Numbered from the stretch's first letter, positions 52,639 through 61,303 are shown. The stretch is 64,000 bases of DNA from FEN-1073 sp963780865 (GCA_963780865.1 CAWADT010000015.1:62001-126000); one strand, 5' to 3'. Program-made: numbers and translations. The notes: generated from the letters alone by a model not told the origin.

Positions 52639-53718
52639 GTGAAACTTTCGCGCAGGAAATTTCTCCAATTGGCCGCTCTCGGCGCGGGGTATGAGCTCTT
52701 CCCCAAGGACATCCCCGGTTTGTGGAAGCAATCGGACGCCGATCTGATCGACCAATGGAAAAAAACCTATTCCAATGGAACCCGGCTGGGGCGCCTGACC
52801 GCGACTCTCACGCTACGCACGCGTCCGGACGCGCAAGCTCCGGCAGTCGGAAAGAAATACACGGATAATATCGTCACAATTTTACGCGAGGTGGTCGGGA
52901 AAGGCCCGGCCGCGGACCCCCACAATCACCGCTGGTTCGAAACTCCCGACGGTTACCTTTGGGCGCCCTATGTCTTCCCCCAGGACTTCCAAATTCAAAC
53001 CCCGTTGGAATCGATTCCAAACGGGAAGGTCTGGGTGGAAGTAAGCGTGCCATGGGTGGAGGGGCATGTGGCGCCGGATGAAAGCTCACCGGTATTTTTA
53101 TTGCAGCCGGACAACCCCGCCACGTTGTATTACGCCTCGATTTATCCGGCGACGAAAGTGGTCAAGGACGGCGGCGGCCGGGTGTGGTATTTCCTCGACG
53201 AGCTGGCGGCGCCGATGTACGCCCGCGCCGAAGGGCTGCGGGTGATCACCGCCGACGAGATCGCGCCCATCTCCCCGAATGTTGAGGATAAATTGATCGT
53301 GGTTGACCTGACGGGAAACCTCCTCACGATGTCGGCGCGCGAAAACGGCAGGGAAGTATATTACGCCGTGATCGCTTCGGGCGGGCGCGATCCGGACACG
53401 GGCCAGTGGTCGACGCCGGTGGGCGACCATCCCATTTACCGCAAACGGATCGGGCTGCGGATGAGCGGCGGCGATCTGAAAACCGGGTACGACCTGGCCG
53501 GCGTGGGCTGGACCTGCCTCTTCTCCGGACACGGCGAGGCGATTCATTCCACGTATTGGCATAACGATTTCGGCATCCCCAAATCGCACGGGTGCGTAAA
53601 CGCCCGTCCCGAGGATGCCAAGTGGATTTTCCGCTGGACCACGCCCGTCGTTACGTATCCGGAGGGCGACGCGCAGGTGGGCATGCCGGGCGGCACGCGA
53701 GTGCGGGTCGTCGGCTGA
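52639..53718 (+). CDS. L,D-transpeptidase (YkuD) with Tat-like signal
   Basis: 359 residues from a GTG start preceded by GGAG. The N-terminus MKLSRRKFLQLAALGAG is a Tat-type signal. Two SH3-like segments (about 50-210) precede the YkuD catalytic domain, with IHSTYWHNDFG and KSHGCVNARPED containing the conserved His and Cys. It makes 3-3 cross-links or attaches proteins to peptidoglycan outside the membrane. It is the intact paralogue of the gene at 33783 and leads the ccdA-tlpA run. Confidence 0.93.
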   Translation: MKLSRRKFLQLAALGAGYELFPKDIPGLWKQSDADLIDQWKKTYSNGTRLGRLTATLTLRTRPDAQAPAVGKKYTDNIVTILREVVGKGPAADPHNHRWFETPDGYLWAPYVFPQDFQIQTPLESIPNGKVWVEVSVPWVEGHVAPDESSPVFLLQPDNPATLYYASIYPATKVVKDGGGRVWYFLDELAAPMYARAEGLRVITADEIAPISPNVEDKLIVVDLTGNLLTMSARENGREVYYAVIASGGRDPDTGQWSTPVGDHPIYRKRIGLRMSGGDLKTGYDLAGVGWTCLFSGHGEAIHSTYWHNDFGIPKSHGCVNARPEDAKWIFRWTTPVVTYPEGDAQVGMPGGTRVRVVG

Positions 53719-53731
53719 GCGGCCGGCCGCG

Positions 53732-54451
53732 ATGGAAGGAACGCAGTTTCCCATCGTTTGGATCTGGCTGGCGGGCGTGGTGTCATTCCTCTCGCCCTGC
53801 GTCTTGCCGGTGATGCCCGGTTACCTGGCGTACCTGGCCGGCCTGGCCGCCGGTTGCGATCCGGCCAAAGCGGGACGATGGCAGATATTCCTTCACGGCT
53901 TGGCGTTTGCCGCCGGCTTCAGCCTGATGTTCATTGCGCTGGGCGCCGCGGCTTCGGCCCTCGGACGCTGGCTGCTCGAGTACCGGGAGTGGCTGGCGCG
54001 AATCGGGGGCGTGCTGATGGTCGTGTTCGGCCTGCAGATGATGGGTCTGATTCGCATCCCGTTTTTGGAATACACCCTGCGGCCGAAAGCGCAGCCGAAC
54101 CCGCGCCTGGGATACCTCTCCTCGGCCGCAATGGGTTTTGTGTTCGGCACCGGCTGGACCCCCTGCATCGGGCTGGTCCTCGGTTCGGTGTTGACCCTCG
54201 CGGCGTACGATGCCTCGCTGGCGCGGGGCGTGTGGCTTCTGGCGGTCTACGCGCTTGGAATGAGCGTGCCGCTGCTGCTCCTGGCGTTGTTCATGGATCG
54301 GATAGGAAAATGGATGTGCACGTTAACCAAAGTCTCGCGCTTTATTTCCATCGCCGCCGGGTTGATCCTGGCCGTGTTCGGCGTGCTGTTTGCGACGGGC
54401 CAGTTGGCGATTCTCGTCCGCTGGCTTCCCAGTTGGGAAATCGGTTTATAG
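53732..54451 (+). CDS. ccdA: Cytochrome c biogenesis protein CcdA (thiol-disulphide carrier)
   Basis: 239 residues, six TM helices. The two redox Cys are in FLSPCVLPVMPGYLAYLAG (TM1) and FGTGWTPCIG (TM4). It moves electrons from cytoplasmic thioredoxin to extracytoplasmic thiol proteins, here presumably the TlpA-like protein encoded 12 nt downstream. ATG at 53732 begins 13 nt after the transpeptidase stop. Confidence 0.95.
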   Translation: MEGTQFPIVWIWLAGVVSFLSPCVLPVMPGYLAYLAGLAAGCDPAKAGRWQIFLHGLAFAAGFSLMFIALGAAASALGRWLLEYREWLARIGGVLMVVFGLQMMGLIRIPFLEYTLRPKAQPNPRLGYLSSAAMGFVFGTGWTPCIGLVLGSVLTLAAYDASLARGVWLLAVYALGMSVPLLLLALFMDRIGKWMCTLTKVSRFISIAAGLILAVFGVLFATGQLAILVRWLPSWEIGL

Positions 54452-54463
54452 AGCAGGCAAAGG

Positions 54464-55045
54464 ATGAGCGCGGGTAAAGTTTTCGTATTATTGCTGGCGG
54501 GAGCCGCCTTGGGAGTTGGCGCGGGAGCCGCATTCTGGCTCGCGCCGGGTGCTTCAGTCGAAACCTCCTCCCGTCCGGCCGGCGCGCTTCCCCGCGCCGC
54601 CATTACCGCGGCTCCCGCCCCGATTGTCGGCGCGCCGGCGCCGGATTTTACGTTGACGGATTTACAGGATCATTCGGTTAATCTTTACAGTTTCGGCCAT
54701 AAGGCCGTGCTGATTAACTTCTGGGCCACGTGGTGCGACCCATGCCGCGAAGAATTGCCGGTCCTGGATCGCATCGCGAAGAAGTATGAAAGCTCTCTGA
54801 GCGTGATCGCCGTGGAAACGGGCGAATCGAAGGACGACGTCCGTTCCTTCGCCGAATCGCTCTCGATCGTTTCGCTCACCGTGCTTTTGGATCCGTCTTT
54901 ATCGGTGCGCCGTCTCTATCTCGTACGCGGGCTGCCAACAAGCTTTTTCATCGATTCGAGCGGCATCGTCCAGCAGGTTAAAATCGGCGCCTTGGGTTCC
55001 TCCGAGGTCGATGCCATCCTGTCTCGCATGGGAGTTGTTCCATGA
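54464..55045 (+). CDS. TlpA/ResA-type membrane-anchored thioredoxin
   Basis: 193 residues with an uncleaved or cleaved N-terminal hydrophobic segment (7-30), an Ala/Pro linker, and a thioredoxin fold with active site FWATWCDPCREELP (about 84-97) and cis-Pro in RGLPTSFFID. It reduces extracytoplasmic disulphides, for example apocytochrome c, using electrons from CcdA. Overlaps the next gene by ATGA. Confidence 0.94.
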   Translation: MSAGKVFVLLLAGAALGVGAGAAFWLAPGASVETSSRPAGALPRAAITAAPAPIVGAPAPDFTLTDLQDHSVNLYSFGHKAVLINFWATWCDPCREELPVLDRIAKKYESSLSVIAVETGESKDDVRSFAESLSIVSLTVLLDPSLSVRRLYLVRGLPTSFFIDSSGIVQQVKIGALGSSEVDAILSRMGVVP

Positions 55046-55974
55046 CACTTAACCTGATTCTCTATGTCCGCTCCGATGACCCCGCCAGCGCGCAGGCCCG
55101 GCAATGGTCCGACGCGCTCCAGGCGGAATATCCCCATACGCTGGAACTCCGCGATGTGGATTCGAACCCCGCCTGGAAGCAGGCGGCTGGCGCGAAGGTG
55201 CCTGCGGCGGAGGTCAACGGCCGCCCGTTGGGCGTGCCGCTCGCAAAATCGGAGCTCGCCAGCGCGCTGGCCCTGGCGCGCGCCATCGGCCAGTATCAAC
55301 AGGAGACCAAGGTGCCCCGCCCGGTGCAGGCGGTATCCGGCGCCGCCGATCGGGCGGCCGGCTGGCTTTCCCGCCACTGGCTGGCGGCTTTCAACGGATT
55401 CGTCGGTGCGTTTCTCGGCCTGTCGTTCCTCGCCCCGATATTAATGAAGATCGGCGCGACCGTGCCGGCCCGCTGGATCTACACCGTCTACAGCGCCCTC
55501 TGCCATCAGTTGGCGTTCCGCTCGTTTTTCCTCTTCGGCGATCAGTTGGATTATCCGCGCGCCGGATTCCAAGCCGCCACCGGGATCGACCCGAACGACA
55601 TCTGGGCGTCGCGCGCATTCATTGGCGGCGGTTTATTTGGATATAAGATCGCGCTCTGCGAGCGCTGCGTTGCCATTTACGGCTCGATTCTTCTCGCCGG
55701 GCTTGTGTATGCGTTGCTGCGCGACAGGGTTAAAGTAAAGCCCCTGCATTGGGCGCTGTGGATTCTGATCGGCATCATCCCCATCGGGCTGGACGGCGGT
55801 TCGCAGCTCCTCAGTTACCTGCCCTTCTTCAACTTTCCCGCCCGCGAAAGCACGCCGCTGCTGCGGGTGATCACCGGCGTGTTATTCGGCGTAACCAGCG
55901 TCTGGTTCGCCTACCCGTACATGCAGGAAAGCATGGAAGAAGAGCTCGCCGGGAATCCTCCGCGAAAACCATGA
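55042..55974 (+). CDS. DUF2085 membrane protein with N-terminal glutaredoxin-like domain
   Basis: 310 residues. Residues 1-75 read as a glutaredoxin/thioredoxin-like fold (LILYVRSDDPASAQARQW) but with Ser/Asp where a CxxC would be. The C-terminal DUF2085 part has about five TM helices and its conserved motifs ALCHQLAFRSFFLFG, CERCVAIYGS and GLDGGSQL. Four Cys/His positions at the membrane face could bind metal or take part in thiol exchange. Overlapped on both sides (ATGA) by the TlpA-like and pgeF genes, so tightly coexpressed. Confidence 0.85.
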   Translation: MTLNLILYVRSDDPASAQARQWSDALQAEYPHTLELRDVDSNPAWKQAAGAKVPAAEVNGRPLGVPLAKSELASALALARAIGQYQQETKVPRPVQAVSGAADRAAGWLSRHWLAAFNGFVGAFLGLSFLAPILMKIGATVPARWIYTVYSALCHQLAFRSFFLFGDQLDYPRAGFQAATGIDPNDIWASRAFIGGGLFGYKIALCERCVAIYGSILLAGLVYALLRDRVKVKPLHWALWILIGIIPIGLDGGSQLLSYLPFFNFPARESTPLLRVITGVLFGVTSVWFAYPYMQESMEEELAGNPPRKP

Positions 55975-56753
55975 CCTTTCATGAACAAGGGGAATTCCGC
56001 TATTACACTTTTCCTCTCCTGGAATCGGCCCGCCTTTCGCACGCGATTCTCACCCGCCGGGGTGGCGCGAGCCGCAACCCATATCGCTCGCTAAATATGG
56101 GCTCGTCGGTCGGGGACGATCCGGCCTGCGTGATCGAAAACCGCCGCCGAGCGCTCTCCTTGTTCGATCGGCATTTGGAATCCATACCCGAACTTTTCCA
56201 GGTGCACTCGAACCAAATCCTGCTGGGCCGTCTCCCCGGCGCCGGAGAGCCCTTGCCGCAGGCCGACGGGATCGTGACGGATTCCCCGTCGCTAACGCTT
56301 ATGATGCGGTTTGCCGATTGCGTGCCGATCCTGATTTACGATCCGGTCCGGAAGGCGGCCGGAATCGCCCACGCGGGATGGAAAGGCACGCTGGCCGGCG
56401 TAGCTGCGTGCGCCGTGGAAGCCTTTCGCGAGCACTTCGGCTCCCGTCCGGAGGACCTCCTGGCCGGCATCGGGCCTTCCATCGGCCCCGATCATTATGA
56501 AGTAGGCAAGGAGGTTGCGGAAGCCTTCCGTTCCACGTTCGGGCCGGCGGCGGACCAATGGCTCGTGCGCCGCGACGACGGCTTTCATTTAAACCTGTGG
56601 GCGGCCAACGAATTCATCCTGCGCCGGACGGGCGTGGAAAAAATCGAAACCTCCGGACTTTGCACGTCCTGCCATACCGACGATTGGTTTTCCCACCGCG
56701 CCGAGCACGGCCGCACCGGCCGGTTCGGCGCCATGGTCTGGCTCGGAGATTAA
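55971..56753 (+). CDS. pgeF: Purine nucleoside phosphorylase/laccase-domain protein PgeF
   Basis: 260 residues of the YfiH/DUF152 family. Zinc-site motifs are FQVHSNQI, RFADCVPILIYD, AHAGWKGT and TSGLCTSCHTD. Members cleave nucleosides or edit peptidoglycan precursors carrying L-Ser. ATG overlaps the DUF2085 stop; a longer frame upstream is a shadow. Confidence 0.93.
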   Translation: MTFHEQGEFRYYTFPLLESARLSHAILTRRGGASRNPYRSLNMGSSVGDDPACVIENRRRALSLFDRHLESIPELFQVHSNQILLGRLPGAGEPLPQADGIVTDSPSLTLMMRFADCVPILIYDPVRKAAGIAHAGWKGTLAGVAACAVEAFREHFGSRPEDLLAGIGPSIGPDHYEVGKEVAEAFRSTFGPAADQWLVRRDDGFHLNLWAANEFILRRTGVEKIETSGLCTSCHTDDWFSHRAEHGRTGRFGAMVWLGD

Positions 56754-56769
56754 CGGCCTGGACATTTCC

Positions 56770-57513
56770 ATGACCGACCGCGCTTCCAGCCCGGAACCTT
56801 CCCTCGATTTGTCGGCCCTTCCCGAAAGGATCCATTCTATCCGCGCACGGATCCAGGCCGCCGCCCGGCGCGTTCATCGCGACCCCTCCGAAATCCGCCT
56901 GATCGCGGTATCCAAGGGACAGCCGGCTGCCGCGGTCCAAAAAGCGATTTCCGAGGGGTTGTGTGAATTCGGTGAGAACTACCTTGAGGAAGCTCTTCCG
57001 AAAATTCACCTCCTCTCGCCCGCCGTCACCTGGCACATGATCGGCCACGTGCAGGGCCGGAAAGCCAAAGGGGTCGTTGAAAATTTTCCCTGCGTGCATT
57101 CCGTCGACAGTGGGACCCTCGCGCAAAGGCTTTCCCGTTTTTCGGTCGAAGCCGGGCGGACGGTCCGGGTGCTCCTGGAGTGCAACCTTTCGGGGGAAGC
57201 GACGAAATCTGGATGGCCGGCATCCGATCCTTCCGCGTGGGATTCTCTTTGGCCCGCCTGGCGGGAAATTCTTCCGCTCCCGGGCCTTTGCGTCGCCGGG
57301 TTGATGACCATGGCGCCGTATTCGAACGATCCGGAGACCTCCCGTCCCATCTTCCGCACGCTGAAACGCCTGCAAGCCGCGGCCCGGGAATTTGTGCCGG
57401 GCTCCGATTGGACCGACCTATCGATGGGCATGTCGGACGATTTCGAGCAGGCGGTGGAGGAGGGCGCCACCATGGTGCGGATCGGACGGGCGTTGTTCGG
57501 AGCGCGGCCGTGA
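56770..57513 (+). CDS. yggS: YggS family pyridoxal phosphate homeostasis protein
   Basis: 247 residues, TIM-barrel fold type III. The PLP Lys is in LIAVSKGQP (about 41-49), followed by FGENYLEEALPK, WHMIGHVQGRKAK and SMGMSDDFEQAVEEGATMVRIG binding the phosphate. It keeps free PLP low. Neighbours yggT and yggU form the classical conserved cluster. Confidence 0.95.
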   Translation: MTDRASSPEPSLDLSALPERIHSIRARIQAAARRVHRDPSEIRLIAVSKGQPAAAVQKAISEGLCEFGENYLEEALPKIHLLSPAVTWHMIGHVQGRKAKGVVENFPCVHSVDSGTLAQRLSRFSVEAGRTVRVLLECNLSGEATKSGWPASDPSAWDSLWPAWREILPLPGLCVAGLMTMAPYSNDPETSRPIFRTLKRLQAAAREFVPGSDWTDLSMGMSDDFEQAVEEGATMVRIGRALFGARP

Positions 57514-57560
57514 AATGCGGCGAGCAGGACGGCCCCGGGCGGGAAATGGAAAGGGCCGGA

Positions 57561-57569
57561 TGATATAAT
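57561..57569 (+). promoter_or_regulatory. Extended -10 element before yggT
   Basis: TGA-TATAAT (57561-57569) lies 16 nt before the yggT ATG, giving a leader of about 10 nt with a GGAG. Confidence 0.6.
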
Positions 57570-57585
57570 TCCCCCGGAGCGACCA

Positions 57586-57831
57586 ATGGCTAATTTCATC
57601 AACATGCTGGCTCTGTTGTTGACGCTTCTGGTCTTCGCGTACATCCTTTCCACCTGGGTTTTTCCGCCCTATAACGAGTTTCGGAGATCCATTGCCTCCA
57701 TCGTGGACCCCATGCTGGCTCCCATTCGTCGAGTAATCCCTCCCGTCGGGATGTTCGATTTCAGCGCTTTCATTTTTCTCATTTTGGTGCAGGTGCTCGC
57801 AAATATCCTAACGGGTGCGCTGCGTTTGTAG
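57586..57831 (+). CDS. yggT: YggT family membrane protein
   Basis: 81 residues with two TM helices (about 4-24 and 58-78) joined by the conserved loop FPPYNEFRRSIASIVDPMLAPIRRVIPP (positions 25-53 in part). Half the length of two-repeat YggT proteins, as in many non-proteobacterial members. Linked to cell division and osmotic functions in other bacteria. Confidence 0.9.
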   Translation: MANFINMLALLLTLLVFAYILSTWVFPPYNEFRRSIASIVDPMLAPIRRVIPPVGMFDFSAFIFLILVQVLANILTGALRL

Positions 57832-57842
57832 AGGAGGATTGC

Positions 57843-58166
57843 ATGCGTCGGTTCCGTTTTCACGACGGCCGGATCGGTTCCGCCATGGCGGTCCACGTAA
57901 CTCCGCGTGCGCGCAAGGACGAACTCACCGGAATTGCCCCGGACGGCACGCTGCGGGTTCGTCTGGTCGCTCCGCCGGTGGAAGGAGCGGCCAACAAAGC
58001 TTTACTGGATCTGCTGGCGCGCATCCTCGGGGTCCGGACGAACGCGCTGGAGATCATTGGGGGAGAAAAGGGCAAGGATAAGATTGTCTCGGTGGTGGAT
58101 ATGGACGCCCACACCGTCGAGGAAAAGGTCAGGAAATATATCAAAGAAAACGAATCGGAGGATTGA
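57843..58166 (+). CDS. yggU: DUF167 (YggU) family protein
   Basis: 107 residues with RLVAPPVEGAANKALLDLLA and GGEKGKDKIVSV, the conserved DUF167 core. Function unknown. AGGAGG lies upstream of the ATG. Confidence 0.92.
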   Translation: MRRFRFHDGRIGSAMAVHVTPRARKDELTGIAPDGTLRVRLVAPPVEGAANKALLDLLARILGVRTNALEIIGGEKGKDKIVSVVDMDAHTVEEKVRKYIKENESED

Positions 58167-58515
58167 AAAAACCGCCCCTCCGGCTGCGGTAAATCCCCCG
58201 CCCCGCCTCCTCCGGCCGCGTTCCCCATTGTTAAAATTGACAAGCCTGCGGTTGGGCTTTATAATGCGCCCGGTTTTCGGGTTGAACCACCGTTTAGGGC
58301 AAATCCGCCCTCTTCGAGCCCGAGACCCAAACGCAGGGCAATGGCTGGACGGGCTGCAGGATAGGGCATCTTCCGGAGGAGAATTTTCAACGCCGAACCT
58401 CTCCATCCCCCGGTTTTCTTTCCCCCTCCCTGACTCGGCGATGGTGTAAGGTGCGTCGAGCCTTTTTTTCTCTACCGGCCGCACACCCCCTGTTTACGAA
58501 AGGAGGTGAAATACC
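58167..58515 (+). other. Long leader/spacer upstream of rpsU
   Basis: The 349-bp gap has no supported gene. After the perfect promoter at 58237-58265 about 240 nt of probable 5' leader precede rpsU. Small stems are visible (CCCG-GTTTT-CGGG at 58269-58281). A T7 run near 58464 follows a GC-containing segment, which could be an attenuator or the end of a small RNA. No known 6S, SRP or RNase P core was recognised. Confidence 0.5.
58237..58265 (+). promoter_or_regulatory. Perfect consensus sigma-70 promoter of rpsU-infA
   Basis: TTGACA (58237-58242), 17-bp spacer and TATAAT (58260-58265). Both hexamers and spacing are ideal. Confidence 0.93.
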
Positions 58516-58719
58516 ATGGCTACTGTTATCTTACGTCCGAACGAGAGTCAGGACAGTCTGCTCAAACAATTCCGCAAGAAAGTCACCCGTTCGGGCATAC
58601 TCAGCACGGTCCGAAGAAAACGATGGTTTGTCTCCAAGAGTGAATTGCGCCGCATTCAGAAAAAGAAATCCATTCGCCGGCTAAAGCGCCGGGAACGCAA
58701 GGGTGATGAAGGCGATTAA
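58516..58719 (+). CDS. rpsU: 30S ribosomal protein bS21
   Basis: 67 residues, highly basic, MATVILRPNESQDSLLKQF start and Arg/Lys-rich C-terminus (RRLKRRERKGDE). Perfect AAAGGAGGTGA upstream of ATG. Followed by infA, so a translation-initiation unit. Confidence 0.96.
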   Translation: MATVILRPNESQDSLLKQFRKKVTRSGILSTVRRKRWFVSKSELRRIQKKKSIRRLKRRERKGDEGD

Positions 58720-58770
58720 ATTTCTTTTTGCGGATCGGCGTATGGTCTTCGAACGGGATCGGGAGAAGGC

Positions 58771-59037
58771 ATGGCCAAGGAAGAAAAAATAGAAATGGAA
58801 GGCCTGATTGTGGAAGCGCTGCCCGGGACGATGTTCCGGGTGTCGCTCTCATCCGGCCATACGGTGCTGGCCTACCTCTCCGGGAAAATGCGAAAGAATT
58901 ACATCCGGATTCTTCTGGGGGACCGGGTGAAGGTGGAACTTTCCCCGTATGACCTTACCCGCGGCCGGATTACGTACCGGTTTAAGAAATCCAGCGGGGA
59001 GGGAGAACCCCTTGAAGAGAATGCACAACCGAAATAA
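58771..59037 (+). CDS. infA: Translation initiation factor IF-1
   Basis: 88 residues, S1/OB fold: MEGLIVEALPGTMFRVSL, LAYLSGKMRKNYIRILLGDRV and ELSPYDLTRGRITYRF match IF-1 throughout. The C-terminal tail of about 15 residues is acidic and longer than in E. coli IF-1. IF-1 normally sits in the rpsM/rpmJ operon; here it follows rpsU. Confidence 0.96.
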   Translation: MAKEEKIEMEGLIVEALPGTMFRVSLSSGHTVLAYLSGKMRKNYIRILLGDRVKVELSPYDLTRGRITYRFKKSSGEGEPLEENAQPK

Positions 59038-59070
59038 AAAAAACCGGAGCCAACGCTCCGGTTTTTTTTT
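59036..59070. terminator. Bidirectional terminator between infA and prmA
   Basis: AACCGGAGC (59042-59050) pairs with GCTCCGGTT (59055-59063) across CAAC, with A8 before and T9 after. Confidence 0.93.
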
Positions 59071-59076
59071 ATTCGT

Positions 59077-59997
59077 TTATTTTTTCGCCACAAGCGCGAT
59101 CCAATCCTGGCGGATCCGTTTTTCCTCCAGCCGCAATCCTTGTTGATGGAGGGCTTCCTCCACCGCCGCCGATTGATCCTCCAGAATTCCGGACAGCACC
59201 AGGCGCCCGCCCGGCGCGACGGTCCGGGCCAGCCCGTCCGCGAGCATCTCCCGTAAAACCATCGCCAGAATGTTCGCCGCAACCAGCGGCGCGGAACGCC
59301 CTTCCTGCAATAGCTCCGGGAGCGATCCGGACCGAATTTCGATGGACGATTGCACCCCGTTGAGCAGAACGTTTTCACGCGCCACGCGGACCGCCTGCGG
59401 ATCGATGTCCAACCCGAACGCCTTTCCGGCGCCCAGCTTGACCGCCGCGATCGCGAGAATTCCTGATCCACAACCCAGATCGATAATGTCGATTCCAGGA
59501 TGGATCAGATCCTCGAAGGCCTCCAGGCACAATTGGGTGGTCGGGTGCAGGCCGGTGCCGAACGCCATGCCGGGATCAAGCCGCAGCACGACATTGCGCG
59601 TGTACGGCGCGGGATCCATCCACGACGGGACAATTTGCAGGCGGCGGCCGATGCGGACGGGGTGATAGTTTTTCTTCCATTCCACTGACCAGTCTTTTTC
59701 GACCACCTCGCGCCACTCCGGCTCGGGCAGGGGCGCGATCCGTCCCAGATGCCAGAGCGCTTCCTCCAGCCGGGAGCGGCGCTCCGCCAACTCCGCGTCG
59801 GCCGGAAGATAGGCGCGCACCGTCAGCGGCCCCGTGGGCCTGCCCTCGCCGTCGGGATCGGGTTCGATCTCGTCGTACCCGAGCGCGACTCCGCCGGAGG
59901 CGAACCGGGCCATTACGTCCGCGACGGATTCAGCCAGTTCCTCTTTCACCTTCAGCGAGACTTCCCACCAGGCCGGCAGGGGGTGTTCCTCACTCAC
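59077..59997 (-). CDS. prmA: Ribosomal protein L11 methyltransferase
   Basis: About 306 residues. The N-terminal substrate-recognition domain is followed by the SAM domain with PGMAFGTGLHPTT, DLGCGSGILAIAAVKLGA and VAANILAMVL. Methylates uL11. I choose GTG at 59997, which overlaps the dnaJ stop by 8 nt and has AAGGAT upstream; a start at 60057 would run deep into dnaJ. Confidence 0.92.
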   Translation of the reverse strand: MSEEHPLPAWWEVSLKVKEELAESVADVMARFASGGVALGYDEIEPDPDGEGRPTGPLTVRAYLPADAELAERRSRLEEALWHLGRIAPLPEPEWREVVEKDWSVEWKKNYHPVRIGRRLQIVPSWMDPAPYTRNVVLRLDPGMAFGTGLHPTTQLCLEAFEDLIHPGIDIIDLGCGSGILAIAAVKLGAGKAFGLDIDPQAVRVARENVLLNGVQSSIEIRSGSLPELLQEGRSAPLVAANILAMVLREMLADGLARTVAPGGRLVLSGILEDQSAAVEEALHQQGLRLEEKRIRQDWIALVAKK

Positions 59998-61109
59998 GAA
60001 GAATATCCTTGAGGGCGTCCAGCAAGGTATGTTTTTGGGGTTTTGGGGGGGATTCATGCGCGATCCCGAGCTGGGTGAGCAATTTTTTTTGCTCCGCGGT
60101 CAGGGTTGCGGGAATCACGATATTGACCACGACGAACACATCCCCGCGCCCGCCCTGCTGCAGGTGCGGGACACCCTTGCCGCGAAGCCGGAAGACTTGC
60201 CCTGGCTGTGTTCCGGCTGGGATATGCAACGTCGTCTCGCCGCTGGCGGTTTCCACCGCCACATCCGCACCCATCGCGGCCTGCACAAAATTAATTCCGA
60301 GTTGCAACCAGAGGTCGCTGTTCCGGCGCAGAAAGAATTCGTGGGGTTTCACCTGCACGAGGATGAACAAACTCCCCGCCGGACCGCCGAAGGTTCCCGG
60401 TTCGCCTTCTCCGGACAGACGGATTTGCGTACCGTCATCCACTCCCGGCGGAATGGGGACTTTGAGCTTGCGGGTTTTCCGCTCCACCCCCTTGCCGCGG
60501 CAATTTTTACAGGGCGAGGAAACGATCTCTCCCAGACCCCCGCATTTCGAGCAGACCGCCACGTTGACCATCGAGCCCAGGAACGTCTGGCGCATCCGCC
60601 GTTCCTCGCCGGTTCCCTGGCAAACCGGGCAGCGTTCGGGGGTCGTCCCCGGCTCCGCCCGCGATCCGCGGCATATGGAACAGACCTCCATGCGGGTGAT
60701 GTCCACCTCTTTTTCCACGCCGCTGATGGATTCTTCAAAACTCAGGGGAACGACGGTTTGCAAATCGGCTCCCTTGCGCGGCGAACGGCGGGAGCGTCCC
60801 CCGCTCATTCCAAACCCGCGGAAGAACTCCTCGAACAAGTCGCCCAAATCCTCGAATCCGACTCCCGCTCCAAACGGTGTGCCGCTGAGCCCGGCGTGGC
60901 CGAAGCGGTCGTACGCGGAACGCCGTTGTTCGTCGGACAGCACGTCGTAGGCTTCGTTGATTTCCTTGAAGCGCTCCTCGGCTCCCGGTTCCTTGTTCAC
61001 ATCCGGATGGTAGCGCTTGGCCAAAGCGCGATACGCAGTCCGGACGGATTTCGGAATTGGCGTTGCGCGGAACCCCGAGAATTTCATAGTAATCACGCGT
61101 TGTTGGCAT
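59990..61109 (-). CDS. dnaJ: Chaperone DnaJ (type I), interrupted by +1 frameshift in J domain
   Basis: Repaired length about 372 residues. The first frame gives MPTTRDYYEILGVPRNANSE; the second continues SVRTAYRALAKRYHPDVN with the HPD motif. Removing one base in AAA (plus-strand T3 at 61049-61051) restores the J domain. The G/F region, four zinc-finger CxxCxGxG repeats (CSICRGSR, CPVCQGTG, CSKCGGLG, CKNCRGKG) and C-terminal substrate domain are intact. DnaJ works with DnaK/GrpE encoded upstream. An intact dnaJ is expected in a free-living cell, so sequencing error is likely. Confidence 0.93.
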
Positions 61110-61265
61110 CTGTTCTATGTCACCGGGATTTTTGTACGCGAATATCGCGGATGGGATGGGGAAGTGGATTTGTTCTTAAAGCTATCCGCGCAATCCGGAT
61201 TTTCCTTTAATCCGCGTACCGGAATTGGTTCCAAATCGCCCTTGGCGTCGTTCTGAATAGAAAAC

Positions 61266-61303
61266 CAAATTCCCTGCCCGGGATCTTTTCCGGGCAGGGA
61301 AAA
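61266..61303. terminator. Hairpin between dnaK and dnaJ
   Basis: CCCTGCCCGG and CCGGGCAGGG form a 10-bp stem around GATCTTTT. The A6 run lies on the plus-strand 3' side, so for the minus-strand genes it is a weak terminator or an mRNA processing/stability stem. Confidence 0.65.

Noticed and set aside
58266..58515. 6S RNA, SRP RNA or RNase P RNA in the rpsU leader
   Set aside because: Conserved cores (for example the SRP GGAAGNAGCC loop or RNase P P4 elements) were not found; only a generic leader is supported.
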